Notes: generated from the sequence alone by a model not told the origin. 64,000 nt of DNA from Streptomyces sp. PTY087I2 (GCF_001687325.1 NZ_LZRD01000024.1:62001-126000); one strand, 5' to 3'; shown: positions 22,566-31,616, counted from the stretch's first letter. Made by a program: numbers and translations.

Positions 22566-23363
22566 ATGCCGTCGTTGCGCACCGCCCTGCTCCAGAGCTC
22601 CGGACGGCCCGGCGCCGTCGCCGAGAACCTGAAGACGCTGGACGAGGCCGCCGCCCGGGCCGCCGGTGCCGGAGCACGGCTGCTGGTCGCCCCTGAGCTG
22701 TTCCTCACCGGATACGCCATCGGCGACGCCGTGCCCGTCCTGGCCGAGCCCGCCGACGGACCCGGCGCCGAAGCGATCGCCGAGATCGCCGTACGCCACG
22801 GCCTCGCCGTCCTCTACGGCTACCCGGAGCGCGACGGGGAGCGGATCTTCAACGCCTCCCAGCTCATCGCCCCCGACGGCGTCCGGCTCGCGAACTACCG
22901 CAAGACCCACCTGTTCGGCTGCTTCGAGCAGGAGTGGTTCACCCCCGGCGAGCGGACCGTCGTCCAGGCCGACCTCGACGGCATCCGCATCGGCCTGCTG
23001 ATCTGCTACGACGTCGAGTTCCCCGAGAACGTCCGGGCGCACGCCCTGGCCGGCACCGATCTGCTGCTGGTGCCCACCGCGCAGATGCACCCCTTCCAGT
23101 TCGTCGCCGAATCCGTGGTCCCCGTACGGGCCTTCGAGAGCCAGATGTACGTGGCGTACGTCAATCGCACCGGCCCGGAAGGGGAGTTCGAGTTCGTCGG
23201 GCTCAGCTGCCTGGCCGGCCCCGACGGGGTGGTCCGCACCCGCGCCGGACGCGGCGAGGAACTCGTGATCGGCGAGGTGGACCCGGAGTTCCTGGCCGCC
23301 TCGCGCGCTGCCAACCCCTATCTCGCGGACCGCCGCCCCGGCCTCTACGGCTCCCTCGCCTGA
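22566..23363 (+). CDS. Carbon-nitrogen hydrolase, DavA-like (5-aminovaleramidase type)
   Basis: 265-aa nitrilase-superfamily amidase that hydrolyses an amide to acid plus ammonia. The catalytic triad is complete: E44 (APELFLTGY), K113 (NYRKTHLFG) and C147 (LLICYDVEFPEN). The motifs VLYGYPER and NYRKTHLFG, and the co-occurrence with the next gene, match what I remember of Pseudomonas DavA (5-aminopentanamidase). Indole-acetamide or phenylacetamide hydrolysis is an alternative. It sits 49 bp upstream of the monooxygenase, so they form an operon. Confidence 0.88.
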   Translation: MPSLRTALLQSSGRPGAVAENLKTLDEAAARAAGAGARLLVAPELFLTGYAIGDAVPVLAEPADGPGAEAIAEIAVRHGLAVLYGYPERDGERIFNASQLIAPDGVRLANYRKTHLFGCFEQEWFTPGERTVVQADLDGIRIGLLICYDVEFPENVRAHALAGTDLLLVPTAQMHPFQFVAESVVPVRAFESQMYVAYVNRTGPEGEFEFVGLSCLAGPDGVVRTRAGRGEELVIGEVDPEFLAASRAANPYLADRRPGLYGSLA

Positions 23364-23412
23364 GCCCCTCCTCTCCCCTGAACTTCCGTACCGCGCAAGG
23401 AGTCCGTACCCC

Positions 23413-25107
23413 ATGACGTCCACGGTGCCCAACGCCGTCCAGCACACCGACGCGGCCGCCCCGCCGATCACCATGTTCGGGCCGGACTTCCCGTACGCGT
23501 ACGACGACTTCCTCGCCCACCCGGCCGGGCTCGGCCAGATACCGGCGACCGAGCACGGCCAGGAGGTCGCCGTCATCGGCGGCGGTCTCTCCGGCATCAT
23601 CGCCGCGTACGAGTTGATGAAGATGGGCCTCAAGCCCGTCGTCTACGAGGCCGACCAGATCGGCGGCCGGCTGCGCACCGTCGGCTTCGACGGCTGCGAC
23701 GGCGACCTCACCGCCGAGATGGGCGCCATGCGCTTCCCGCCCTCGTCCACGGCGCTCCAGCACTACATCGACCTGGTGGGCCTCCAGACCCGGCCCTTCC
23801 CCAACCCGCTCTCCCCGGCCACGCCCTCCACCGTCGTGGACCTCAAGGGCGAGTCGCACTACGCCGAGACCATCGACGACCTGCCGCAGGTCTACCGTGA
23901 CGTCGCCGAGGCCTGGAACGCCTGTCTGGAGGAGGGCGCCGACTTCTCCGACATGAACCGGGCGCTGCGTGAGCGCGACGTCCCGCGCATCCGGGAGATC
24001 TGGTCGCAGCTCGTCGAGCGGCTCGACAACCAGACCTTCTACGGCTTCCTCTGCGAGTCCGAGGCCTTCAAGTCGTTCCGGCACCGCGAGATCTTCGGCC
24101 AGGTCGGCTTCGGCACCGGCGGCTGGGACACCGACTTCCCCAACTCCATCCTGGAGATCCTGCGCGTCGTCTACACCGAGGCCGACGACCACCACCGCGG
24201 CATCGTCGGCGGCAGCCAGCAGCTCCCGCTGCGCCTGTGGGACCGCGAGCCGCAGAAGATCGTCCACTGGCCGCTCGGCACCTCGCTGTCCTCCCTGCAC
24301 GGCGGTGAGCCGCGCGGCGCGGTGACCCGGCTGACCCGTACGGCGGGCAACCGCATCACGGTCACCGACGCCACCGGCGACATCCGCACCTTCCGGGCTG
24401 CCGTCTTCACCGGCCAGTCCTGGCTGCTGCTCTCCAAGATCGACTGCGATGACGCGCTCTTCCCGATCGACCACTGGACGGCGATGGAGCGCACCCACTA
24501 CATGGAGTCGTCCAAGCTGTTCGTCCCGGTCGACCGGCCGTTCTGGCTGGACAAGGACGAGACCACCGGCCGCGACACCATGTCGATGACGCTCACCGAC
24601 CGGATGACCCGGGGGACGTACCTCCTGGACGACGGTCCTGACAAGCCCGCCGTCATCTGTCTCTCCTACACGTGGTGCGACGACAGCCTGAAGTGGCTGC
24701 CGCTCTCCCCGAAGGAGCGCATGGAGGTCATGCTCAAGTCGCTCGGCGAGATCTACCCGAACGTCGACATCCGCAGCCACATCATCGGCAACCCGGTCAC
24801 CGTCTCCTGGGAGAACGAGCCCTGGTTCATGGGCGCGTTCAAGGCCAACCTGCCCGGCCACTACCGCTACCAGCGGCGGCTGTTCACCCACTTCATGCAG
24901 GACCGGCTGCCCGAGGACAAGCGGGGCATCTTCCTCGCCGGGGACGACATCTCCTGGACGGCCGGCTGGGCCGAGGGCGCCGTGCAGACCGCGCTGAACG
25001 CGGTGTGGGGCGTCATGCACCAGTTCGGCGGGGCGACGGACGCGACCAACCCCGGCCCCGGCGACGTCTTCGACGAGATCGCCCCGGTCGAGCTTCCGGA
25101 GGACTGA
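23413..25107 (+). CDS. Flavin amino-acid 2-monooxygenase / monoamine oxidase family, DavB-like
   Basis: 564-aa FAD enzyme. The dinucleotide fold is VAVIGGGLSG (about 52-61), followed by VYEADQIGGRLR. The N-terminal ITMFGPDFPYAYDD and HPAGLG, the central QVGFGTGGWDTDFPNS and the C-terminal LAGDDISWTAGWAEGAVQ resemble the L-lysine 2-monooxygenase DavB as I know it. Relatives act on Trp (IaaM) or Phe. Such enzymes oxidatively decarboxylate an amino acid to its amide, exactly the substrate of the preceding amidase. Start ATG 23413; an imperfect duplication spans the stop codon. Confidence 0.88.
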   Translation: MTSTVPNAVQHTDAAAPPITMFGPDFPYAYDDFLAHPAGLGQIPATEHGQEVAVIGGGLSGIIAAYELMKMGLKPVVYEADQIGGRLRTVGFDGCDGDLTAEMGAMRFPPSSTALQHYIDLVGLQTRPFPNPLSPATPSTVVDLKGESHYAETIDDLPQVYRDVAEAWNACLEEGADFSDMNRALRERDVPRIREIWSQLVERLDNQTFYGFLCESEAFKSFRHREIFGQVGFGTGGWDTDFPNSILEILRVVYTEADDHHRGIVGGSQQLPLRLWDREPQKIVHWPLGTSLSSLHGGEPRGAVTRLTRTAGNRITVTDATGDIRTFRAAVFTGQSWLLLSKIDCDDALFPIDHWTAMERTHYMESSKLFVPVDRPFWLDKDETTGRDTMSMTLTDRMTRGTYLLDDGPDKPAVICLSYTWCDDSLKWLPLSPKERMEVMLKSLGEIYPNVDIRSHIIGNPVTVSWENEPWFMGAFKANLPGHYRYQRRLFTHFMQDRLPEDKRGIFLAGDDISWTAGWAEGAVQTALNAVWGVMHQFGGATDATNPGPGDVFDEIAPVELPED

Positions 25108-25150
25108 GCCCCGGGAGCGTACCGATGGACTGAGTCCCGAGCGTACCGAC
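25101..25150. repeat. Imperfect tandem duplication spanning the monooxygenase stop codon
   Basis: Copy 1 at 25101-25126 and copy 2 at 25127-25150 share GGACTGAG.CCC and GAGCGTACCGA. The first contains the TGA stop. It looks like a recent slippage duplication in the 50-bp gap before a convergent gene. Confidence 0.7.
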
Positions 25151-25157
25151 GCGGGCG

Positions 25158-25868
25158 TCAGCGGCAGGGGGTGAGCAGGAGCCGCCCCACCAGCCCCGCG
25201 CCCGCGTCGGTCCGCTGCCTGAACTCCTCGGCCAGCGAAGGGAATCCGCGCAGCCGCCAGAGCACCCGGGCCGCCGACCAGGCCGCCTCGCGGGCCCGCT
25301 CCAGGCTCCAGGAACTCACCAGATGGGTCAGTGGATCCGCGATCTCCAACAGGTCGGGCCCCGGCATCAGTTCGTCGTGGATCCGCTCCTCCAGCAAGGC
25401 GAGGAGATCGCCCACGCGCTCGAACTCCCCTTCCAGGTCCGGCGGATCGCAGCCGAGCGTACGACAGGTGTCCACCAGCGCCAGGACCAGATCGTGGCCC
25501 ACGTGCGCCTGGAGACCGCTCAGCGCGAACTGCACCGGACGTACGCCGGGATGACGGCGGCAGGGGAGCAGCGGGCGCCAGCACTCCGGCGGCCGCCCGC
25601 CCGCCGTGGCCGTATCGGCGGCCGACAGATAGTGCCCGGCGCAGCGTACGCCCAGCAGGGCGGCGGCTTCCCGGCCGTCGGGCCCGCCCCGGCCGAGGTT
25701 CGGTTCGGCCGTCTCCAGGACCTCCAGATAGACCCGGTTGAAGACCGCCACCCCCTCCCCGGACGGCCAGCGGGACCGCAATTCCCGCATATGTTCGATC
25801 ACCGGTGAGGTGCCCGCCGACGGGCCGCCGACCCCGGCCGCTCCTGCGAACTGCTCGATCTGCGTCAT
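25158..25868 (-). CDS. DUF5995 family protein
   Basis: 236 aa, soluble, ATG at 25868. The features FNRVYLEVLE, CWRPLL and LSGLQAHVGHDLVLALVDTC fit the DUF5995 family, which is widespread in actinobacteria and of unknown function. The conserved His pair in AHVGHDL could bind metal. Convergent with the monooxygenase and divergent from the GH6 gene. I know of no role; the family assignment is from motif memory only. Confidence 0.7.
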   Translation of the reverse strand: MTQIEQFAGAAGVGGPSAGTSPVIEHMRELRSRWPSGEGVAVFNRVYLEVLETAEPNLGRGGPDGREAAALLGVRCAGHYLSAADTATAGGRPPECWRPLLPCRRHPGVRPVQFALSGLQAHVGHDLVLALVDTCRTLGCDPPDLEGEFERVGDLLALLEERIHDELMPGPDLLEIADPLTHLVSSWSLERAREAAWSAARVLWRLRGFPSLAEEFRQRTDAGAGLVGRLLLTPCR

Positions 25869-25965
25869 GCGCGGAGCGTCCCAGCCTTAGGCTCGCCACG
25901 GCGCCGACCGGCCCGAGTATTCATCGGAACGGACGAACAGCGGTGCCGGAAAAGGGGATCGAGGA

Positions 25966-27174
25966 GTGCCGGGCACCCGCGTACGACGCCGCACCGCTCA
26001 CCGTGAACGCCGCCGCGCGGCCCGCCGCCACGCCCTGCTCGCCGTCGCCTCGGCGGTCGTGGCGATCGGCGCGACGGCCGGGCTGATCGACGCGGGCCAC
26101 CAGGACGGGCGCGACACGGCCCGTCCCGAACCGACGCCCTCGCCGCTCCTCCAGCCCCTCCCCGCGATCCCCACGCCGACGCCCACGGCCCCCGCCCCGT
26201 CCGCCTCATCGACGCGCCCCGCTCCGGCACCGTCGCCCTCACGCACCACGGCCCGCCCGAGCGCCGCACCGCCGCCCGCGCCCGCCCGGTCGACGGCGCC
26301 CGCACCCGCGCCCCTCAGCGGCCTCTTCCGGCACCCGCGCTCCCAGGTCCTGGACTGGGTGCGGGCGAACCCCGACGACCCGCGCCGCCCGGTCATCGAG
26401 TCCCGGATCGCGGCGCAGCCCGCCGCCGTCTGGTTCGCCGCCCACAACCCGGGCGAGATAGCCGGGCAGGTCCGCGAGGTCACCCGGGGCGCGGCCGCCG
26501 CGGGCCGGACCCCGGTGCTCGTCCCGTACGCGATACCCGACCGGGACTGCGGCGGCGCGTCCCAGGGCGGCGCCCCGGACCTCGCGGCGTACGACGCGTG
26601 GATACGGGAGTTCGCCCAGGGGCTCGGCGCGGGTCCGGCGATCGTGATCCTGGAACCGGACGCCATCGCCCTGTCCGACTGCCTCACCGCCTCGGAACGG
26701 GCCGCCCGTTTCGCCTCGCTGGCCCGCGCCGGACGCACTCTGCGCACAGCCAATCCGCGGGCCCGGGTCTACTTCGACGGCGGCCACTCGGGCTGGCACA
26801 CCCCCGCGAAACAGGCCGCCGCGCTCCGGACCGCCGGGGCCGCCACCGACGGCGACGGCATCTTCACCAACGTGTCCAACTTCCACCGCACCGCCGACGA
26901 GACCGCCTACGCCCGCCGGGTCCTCGCCGCACTCGGCGGCCCGGCCGGCCTCGGCGCGGTGATCGACACCAGCCGCAACGGCAACGGAGCACCGGCCGCC
27001 GGCCAGTGGTGCGACCCGGCGGGCCGGGCCCTGGGGCAGCCCCCGACGACGAGCACCGGCGAGGCCCGGATCGACGCGTACCTGTGGGTGAAGCTGCCGG
27101 GGGAGTCCGACGGCTGCTCGGGCGCGGCGGGCTCCTTCACCCCGGAGTACGCCTACGCCTTGGCCACCGGGTGA
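25966..27174 (+). CDS. Secreted or membrane-anchored GH6 endoglucanase
   Basis: 402-aa glycoside hydrolase family 6 protein cleaving beta-1,4-glucan. The basic N terminus is followed by a hydrophobic segment (HALLAVASAVVAIGATAGLI, about 22-41) acting as signal or anchor. Next is a long Pro/Ser/Thr/Ala linker (about 50-115), then the catalytic domain. The GH6 landmarks VPYAIPDRDCGG (general-acid Asp region) and VILEPDAI are intact. No carbohydrate-binding module is attached, and no CebR-type box is seen upstream. GTG start. Confidence 0.88.
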   Translation: MPGTRVRRRTAHRERRRAARRHALLAVASAVVAIGATAGLIDAGHQDGRDTARPEPTPSPLLQPLPAIPTPTPTAPAPSASSTRPAPAPSPSRTTARPSAAPPPAPARSTAPAPAPLSGLFRHPRSQVLDWVRANPDDPRRPVIESRIAAQPAAVWFAAHNPGEIAGQVREVTRGAAAAGRTPVLVPYAIPDRDCGGASQGGAPDLAAYDAWIREFAQGLGAGPAIVILEPDAIALSDCLTASERAARFASLARAGRTLRTANPRARVYFDGGHSGWHTPAKQAAALRTAGAATDGDGIFTNVSNFHRTADETAYARRVLAALGGPAGLGAVIDTSRNGNGAPAAGQWCDPAGRALGQPPTTSTGEARIDAYLWVKLPGESDGCSGAAGSFTPEYAYALATG

Positions 27175-27198
27175 GCCCCGGCCGCCCCCGTACGGCCT

Positions 27199-28590
27199 TC
27201 AGCCCTTCTCGGGCCCCGGCTTCTCGTCGTACGCCGACGTCCCCGAATCCAGCAGCGGTTCCTGCGACTTGAGGTGCGCCGGGGCGAAGGCCCGCAGCAC
27301 GTGGTAGCCGGTGATCACGACGAGCGTGCCGAGCGCGATGCCGCCCAGCTCGAAGTTGTCGGTGATCTTCAGGCTGACCCCGCCGACGCCGATGATGATG
27401 CCCGCGGCGGCCGGGACCAGGTTGAGCGGATTGCGCAGGTCCACCCGGCCGTTGAGCCAGATCTGGGCGCCGAGCAGGCCGATCATCCCGTACAGGATCA
27501 CCGTGATCCCGCCGAGCACCCCGCCCGGGATCGCGGCGACGACCGCGCCGAACTTCGGGCACAGACCGAAGAGCAGGGCGAAGCAGGCCGCCGCCCAGTA
27601 CGCGGCCGTGGAGTAGACGCGAGTGGCGGCCATCACGCCGATGTTCTCGGAGTACGTGGTGTTGGGCGGGCCGCCCACGGCGGTGGAGAGCATGGAGGCC
27701 GCGCCGTCCGCCGCGATGGCGGTGCCGAGCTTGTCGTCCAGCGGGTCGCCGGTCATCTCGCCGACGGCCTTGACGTGTCCGGCGTTCTCCGCGACGAGCG
27801 CGATCACCACGGGCAGCGCCACCAGGATCGCCGACCACTCGAAGGCCGGGGCGTGGAAGGACGGCAGCCCGATCCAGTCGGCCTGGCCGACGGCCGAGAG
27901 GTCCAGGCGCCAGTGGTCGACGGCCTCGGCCCCGCCCGCCGGGGAGTGGATCTTCCCGAACACCAGGTCCAGCACCCACGACAGCACGTACCCGAAGACC
28001 AGCCCCAGGAAGATCGCGATCCGGGAGAGGAAACCGCGCAGGCACACCACGGCGAGGCCGGTGAACAGCATCACCGCCAGCGCCGTCCACTGGTCCTGCG
28101 GCCAGTACGTCGAGGCGGTCACCGGCGCCAGGTTGAAGCCGATCAGCATCACGACCGCGCCCGTCACCACCGGCGGCATCGCCGCGTGGATGATCCGCGC
28201 GCCGAACCGCTGCACGGCGAGACCCACCAGGAACAGCGCCGCGCCGACCACCAGCACCGCGCCCGTGACGGTCGCGCTGTCCCCGCCGCTCGCCCGGATC
28301 GTGGCCGCGACGCCGACGAAGGAGAGCGAGCAGCCCAGATAGCTGGGCACCCGGCCCTTGGTCGCCAGCAGGAAGATCGCGGTCGCGACACCCGACATCA
28401 TGATCGCGAGGTTCGGGTCCAGGCCCATCAGGACCGGGGCGACGAACGACGCCCCGAACATCGCGACGACATGCTGGGCGCCGAGTCCGAACGTACGGGG
28501 CCAGGAGAGCCGTTCGTCGGGGCGCACCACCGCCCCGGGCTCGGGGGTCTTCCCGTCGCCGTGCAAGGTCCAGCGCACGCCGAGGCTCAT
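27199..28590 (-). CDS. Uracil/xanthine permease, NCS2 family
   Basis: 463-aa inner-membrane proton symporter for nucleobases. About 12-14 hydrophobic segments are readable. Family motifs: LGAQHVVAMFGASFVAPVLMG, VAENAGHVKAVGEMTG and VGGPPNTTYSENIGV, the substrate-binding region. The ATG at 28590 has AGGGAG 7 nt upstream; further upstream starts are not family-like. Likely uracil uptake, serving pyrimidine salvage; xanthine cannot be excluded. Confidence 0.92.
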   Translation of the reverse strand: MSLGVRWTLHGDGKTPEPGAVVRPDERLSWPRTFGLGAQHVVAMFGASFVAPVLMGLDPNLAIMMSGVATAIFLLATKGRVPSYLGCSLSFVGVAATIRASGGDSATVTGAVLVVGAALFLVGLAVQRFGARIIHAAMPPVVTGAVVMLIGFNLAPVTASTYWPQDQWTALAVMLFTGLAVVCLRGFLSRIAIFLGLVFGYVLSWVLDLVFGKIHSPAGGAEAVDHWRLDLSAVGQADWIGLPSFHAPAFEWSAILVALPVVIALVAENAGHVKAVGEMTGDPLDDKLGTAIAADGAASMLSTAVGGPPNTTYSENIGVMAATRVYSTAAYWAAACFALLFGLCPKFGAVVAAIPGGVLGGITVILYGMIGLLGAQIWLNGRVDLRNPLNLVPAAAGIIIGVGGVSLKITDNFELGGIALGTLVVITGYHVLRAFAPAHLKSQEPLLDSGTSAYDEKPGPEKG

Positions 28591-28831
28591 GGTTGCTCCC
28601 TGAAGGTCTGCTCGGTGTGCCGACCGGTCTGCGACCCGGGGTTCGGTGTTCACCTGCGGAAAAGATCAGCGCCATGGTAGTGGTGCCCCCGGAGGCGGCC
28701 GCGCGGAGGTCACCCACCGCGCGCCGCCGCCGCGCCATGCCCGTACGGGGACGGGGCGCACCCGTACGCGAGCGGTCTTCCCGTCGCGTACGTCGTTTCC
28801 GTCGCGTACGCCGTCCCCGTCCGGCTCCGCG
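28591..28831. other. Permease/MFS intergenic region with repeats and a hairpin
   Basis: No gene seen. CCGTCGCGTACG occurs twice (28781-28792, 28799-28810). A 9-bp hairpin (28763-28771 with 28784-28792) lies inside a larger inverted repeat (28745-28754 with 28811-28820). Probably the terminator of the MFS gene plus the permease promoter. Confidence 0.5.
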
Positions 28832-30064
28832 TCAGCTTCCGGCGGCGCTCTTCGTCGTCGTACCCCCGCCGACCGCCGATCCCGCGACCTTCCGGTCGGC
28901 CGACCGCAGCACCCCGGCGCCCAGCACCAGGCCGAAGGCCAGCGCGGTCACCACGCCGAACGACACCACCAGCGAGGTCGCCTCGGCCAGCGAGCCGATC
29001 GCGGAGGGGGCGATCAGACCGGAGGTGTACGTGATGGTGGCGACGCCCGCGATGGCCTGGCTCGGGTTCGGCCCGCTGCGCCCCGCCGCGGCGAAGGCCA
29101 GCGGGACCACGACCGCCACACCGAGGCCCAGCAGCCCGAAGCCGCACATCGCGACCGCGGGGGAGGGCGAGAGCACGACCAGCAGCCCGCCCGCGGTGGC
29201 CATCACTCCGCCGGTCCGCACCGTGCGGACCGCGCCGAACCGGTCGACGATCCGGTCCCCGGCGATCCTGGCCACCGCCATCGTCAGGGCGAACGCCGTG
29301 GTGGACGCGGCCGCGAGACCGTCCGAGCTGTCCAGGACGTCCCGCAGGTAGACCGCCGACCAGTCCAGGCTGGCCCCCTCGGCGAACACCGCGCAGAACC
29401 CGACCGCCCCGATGACCAGGGCCGACTTCGGTGGCAGCGTGAACCGCGGCGGCGGCTCCTCGTCCGTGCGGCTCTGGATGTCGAGGACGTCCCGGCAGGC
29501 GATCAGGCCCAGCGCCGTGAGCGCCAGGGCCGCGACGAGGTGGTGCAGCCGGGCGTCGGTCGCGGTGTGGGCGGCGACCGTGCCCGCCGCGGAACCGATC
29601 AGCGCGCCCACGCTCCACATGCCGTGCAGCCCCGACATGATCGACCTGTCGAGACGGTTCTCCACCTCGACGCCCAGCGCGTTCATGGCCACGTCGGACA
29701 TGCCCGCCGTCGCCCCGTAGACGAACAGCGCGGCGCAGAGGGTGAGCAGGTTCGGTGCCAGCGCGGGCAGGATCAGCGCCAGCGTCCAGAGCGCCAGCAG
29801 CCCCCGCAGTGCGGTCCGGGCGCCGAACCGGTGGCTGATCCGGCCCGCCAGCGGCATCGCGATCGACGCGCCGATCGCCGGGAAGGCCAGCGCCAGGCCG
29901 AGCTGGCCCGCGCTCACCCCGGCGTGGTCCTGGATCCACGGCACCCGGGTCGCGAAGCTGCCGGTCACCGCCCCGTGGACGGTGAAGACCGCGGCGACGG
30001 CGATCCGCGCCCGCTTCACCTGCTGTGTGCTGTAGACCGTGACGGTCGTCGAGTCCTTCGTCAT
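28832..30064 (-). CDS. MFS transporter
   Basis: 410-aa, 12-TM major facilitator protein. The first residues are hydrophilic; then alternating membrane segments are readable, with the loop motif GRISHRFGARTAL between helices 2 and 3. The sequence resembles the YbjJ-like branch, which is often annotated as sugar or drug efflux. The gene is divergent from a ROK regulator with a clear inverted repeat between them, implying that its expression is repressed by that protein and induced by a sugar-like effector. Substrate unknown. Confidence 0.85.
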   Translation of the reverse strand: MTKDSTTVTVYSTQQVKRARIAVAAVFTVHGAVTGSFATRVPWIQDHAGVSAGQLGLALAFPAIGASIAMPLAGRISHRFGARTALRGLLALWTLALILPALAPNLLTLCAALFVYGATAGMSDVAMNALGVEVENRLDRSIMSGLHGMWSVGALIGSAAGTVAAHTATDARLHHLVAALALTALGLIACRDVLDIQSRTDEEPPPRFTLPPKSALVIGAVGFCAVFAEGASLDWSAVYLRDVLDSSDGLAAASTTAFALTMAVARIAGDRIVDRFGAVRTVRTGGVMATAGGLLVVLSPSPAVAMCGFGLLGLGVAVVVPLAFAAAGRSGPNPSQAIAGVATITYTSGLIAPSAIGSLAEATSLVVSFGVVTALAFGLVLGAGVLRSADRKVAGSAVGGGTTTKSAAGS

Positions 30065-30169
30065 GCCGTCGAGCCCCTCCCCTGGGAATCCTCGGATGCC
30101 GGCCGGTCCGGCGCTGCCGCCGCTTTCGCCGCTTCCGTGTGGCGATGCGTGACGATGCGTCGCGTAAAC

Positions 30170-30190
30170 TATCAGGAACCCTGCCTGATA
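30170..30190. promoter_or_regulatory. Inverted repeat operator in the MFS/ROK divergent region
   Basis: TATCAGG-7 bp-CCTGATA is a perfect 21-bp inverted repeat, embedded in an AT-rich island of an otherwise GC-rich gap. Likely ROK protein binding site. Confidence 0.6.
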
Positions 30191-30210
30191 AATAGTCGTT
30201 TCTCATCGGC

Positions 30211-30243
30211 CCGGAAAGCGGCCGGAAAGCGGCCGGAAAGCGG
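30211..30243 (+). repeat. Three perfect tandem copies of an 11-mer
   Basis: CCGGAAAGCGG is repeated at 30211-30221, 30222-30232 and 30233-30243, in the leader or promoter of the ROK gene. The period equals about one helical turn. Confidence 0.85.
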
Positions 30244-30272
30244 CGGGGCGGCCATCTGGAAGGATCCCCGGT

Positions 30273-31463
30273 ATGCCCGCATCTCCGAGCACGGCTCGGG
30301 CCATCAACGACCGGCTCGCCCTGCGCCTGCTCCAGCAGGACGGCCCGCTGACGGCCACCCAGCTCAAGACGCTGACCGGGCTCTCCCGGCCCACCGTCGC
30401 CGACCTCGTCGAACGGCTCCGGAGCGCCGGTCTGATCCAGGTCGTCGGCGAGTCCGGAGCCGTCCGCCGCGGCCCCAACGCCAAGCTGTACGGGATCGTC
30501 GCCGACCGGGCCCATCTCGCCGCGCTCGACGTGCGTCTCGGCAGTGTCAGCGTGGTCGTCACCGATCTGCTGGGGACGACGCTCGCCGAGGACTCGCTGC
30601 CCATCGGCAGCGACACCGGCACCGGGCCCGCCGTCGAGCGGGCCGCCGCCCTCCTGGAGCGCACCGCCCGCGCCGCCGGGTCCGTACCCCTGCACAGCGT
30701 CGGCATCGGCGCCCCGGGCCTGATCGACCCGGCCACCGGCGAACTCCGCGACAGCTCCGGCCTGCCCGCCTGGCACCGGGGCCTGGTCCGCGAGCTCCAG
30801 CGGCGGCTCCCGGCCACGGTCCTGGTGGAGAACGAGACGAACCTCGCGGCCGTCGCGGAGCACCGGGAGGGCGCCGCCCACGACCGGGAGACCTTCGTCC
30901 TGCTCTGGCTGGGCCAGGGGATCGGGGCCGCCGTGATGCTGGACGGCAAGCTGCGTCAGGGGGCGTCCGGCGGCGCGGGGGAGATCGGCTTCCTGCCGGT
31001 CCCCGGGGTGAGCGGGCTGCCGTCGGCGGTCAACTGCGAGGGCGGCTTCCACTCCCTGGCCGGCTCCGTCGCGCTGTGCGAACTCGCGGCCGCGCACGGA
31101 CTCGTGGACCGGGCGGCAGTGGCCGAGGGCCAGGAGGAGTCGGCCGCCGTGGCCGCGGTGCGGGCCGCCCTGGAGGCGGGGCAGGCGGGCGAGCCCTTCC
31201 TGAAGGAGGTCGCCGACCGCCTCGCCCTCGGGTCCGCCGCCGTCGTCTCGGTGCTCGACCCGGGCTGTGTGCTGCTCGCGGGGGCCGTCGGCCACGCGGG
31301 CGGGGCCGCGCTCGCCGCCCGGGTCGAGGAGCGGCTCGCCACGATGTCACCGCTGCGCACCGAGGTCCGCGCCGGTTCGCTGGGCGACGGGGCCGTGCTG
31401 CGCGGCGCGCTGCTCACCGCCCGGGACGCGGCCCAGGACGCGCTGTTCGCCCCGGAGGGCTGA
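30273..31463 (+). CDS. ROK-family transcriptional regulator
   Basis: 396 aa. N-terminal winged HTH (LTGLSRPTVADLVERLRSAGLI, about 31-52), then a ROK sugar-kinase fold with VGIGAPGLID and ENETNLAAVAEH. The usual ROK zinc cluster (His plus CxCGxxGC) is missing: the region reads GGAGEIGFLPV and NCEGGFHSLA. It may therefore not bind zinc and probably has no kinase activity. Controls the divergent MFS gene by inference. Confidence 0.85.
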   Translation: MPASPSTARAINDRLALRLLQQDGPLTATQLKTLTGLSRPTVADLVERLRSAGLIQVVGESGAVRRGPNAKLYGIVADRAHLAALDVRLGSVSVVVTDLLGTTLAEDSLPIGSDTGTGPAVERAAALLERTARAAGSVPLHSVGIGAPGLIDPATGELRDSSGLPAWHRGLVRELQRRLPATVLVENETNLAAVAEHREGAAHDRETFVLLWLGQGIGAAVMLDGKLRQGASGGAGEIGFLPVPGVSGLPSAVNCEGGFHSLAGSVALCELAAAHGLVDRAAVAEGQEESAAVAAVRAALEAGQAGEPFLKEVADRLALGSAAVVSVLDPGCVLLAGAVGHAGGAALAARVEERLATMSPLRTEVRAGSLGDGAVLRGALLTARDAAQDALFAPEG

Positions 31464-31560
31464 GCGGGCGGACCGGGGAAACGGCGGACGGCCGGACCGG
31501 TACCACCCGCCGCCTCCCAGAACGCGGTCCGGGCCCGGCGGCTACCGGGGGAGAGCCGAA

Positions 31561-31600
31561 CGGCCCGGCGCGAGCGGGGAGGACCGCTCACGCCGGGCCG
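31561..31600. terminator. Terminator between ROK gene and chitinase
   Basis: 10-bp stem plus one mismatch plus 6-bp stem (31561-31577 with 31584-31600), loop GGAGGA. Serves convergent genes. Confidence 0.75.
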
Positions 31601-31616
31601 GAGGGCACGGGAGGGA

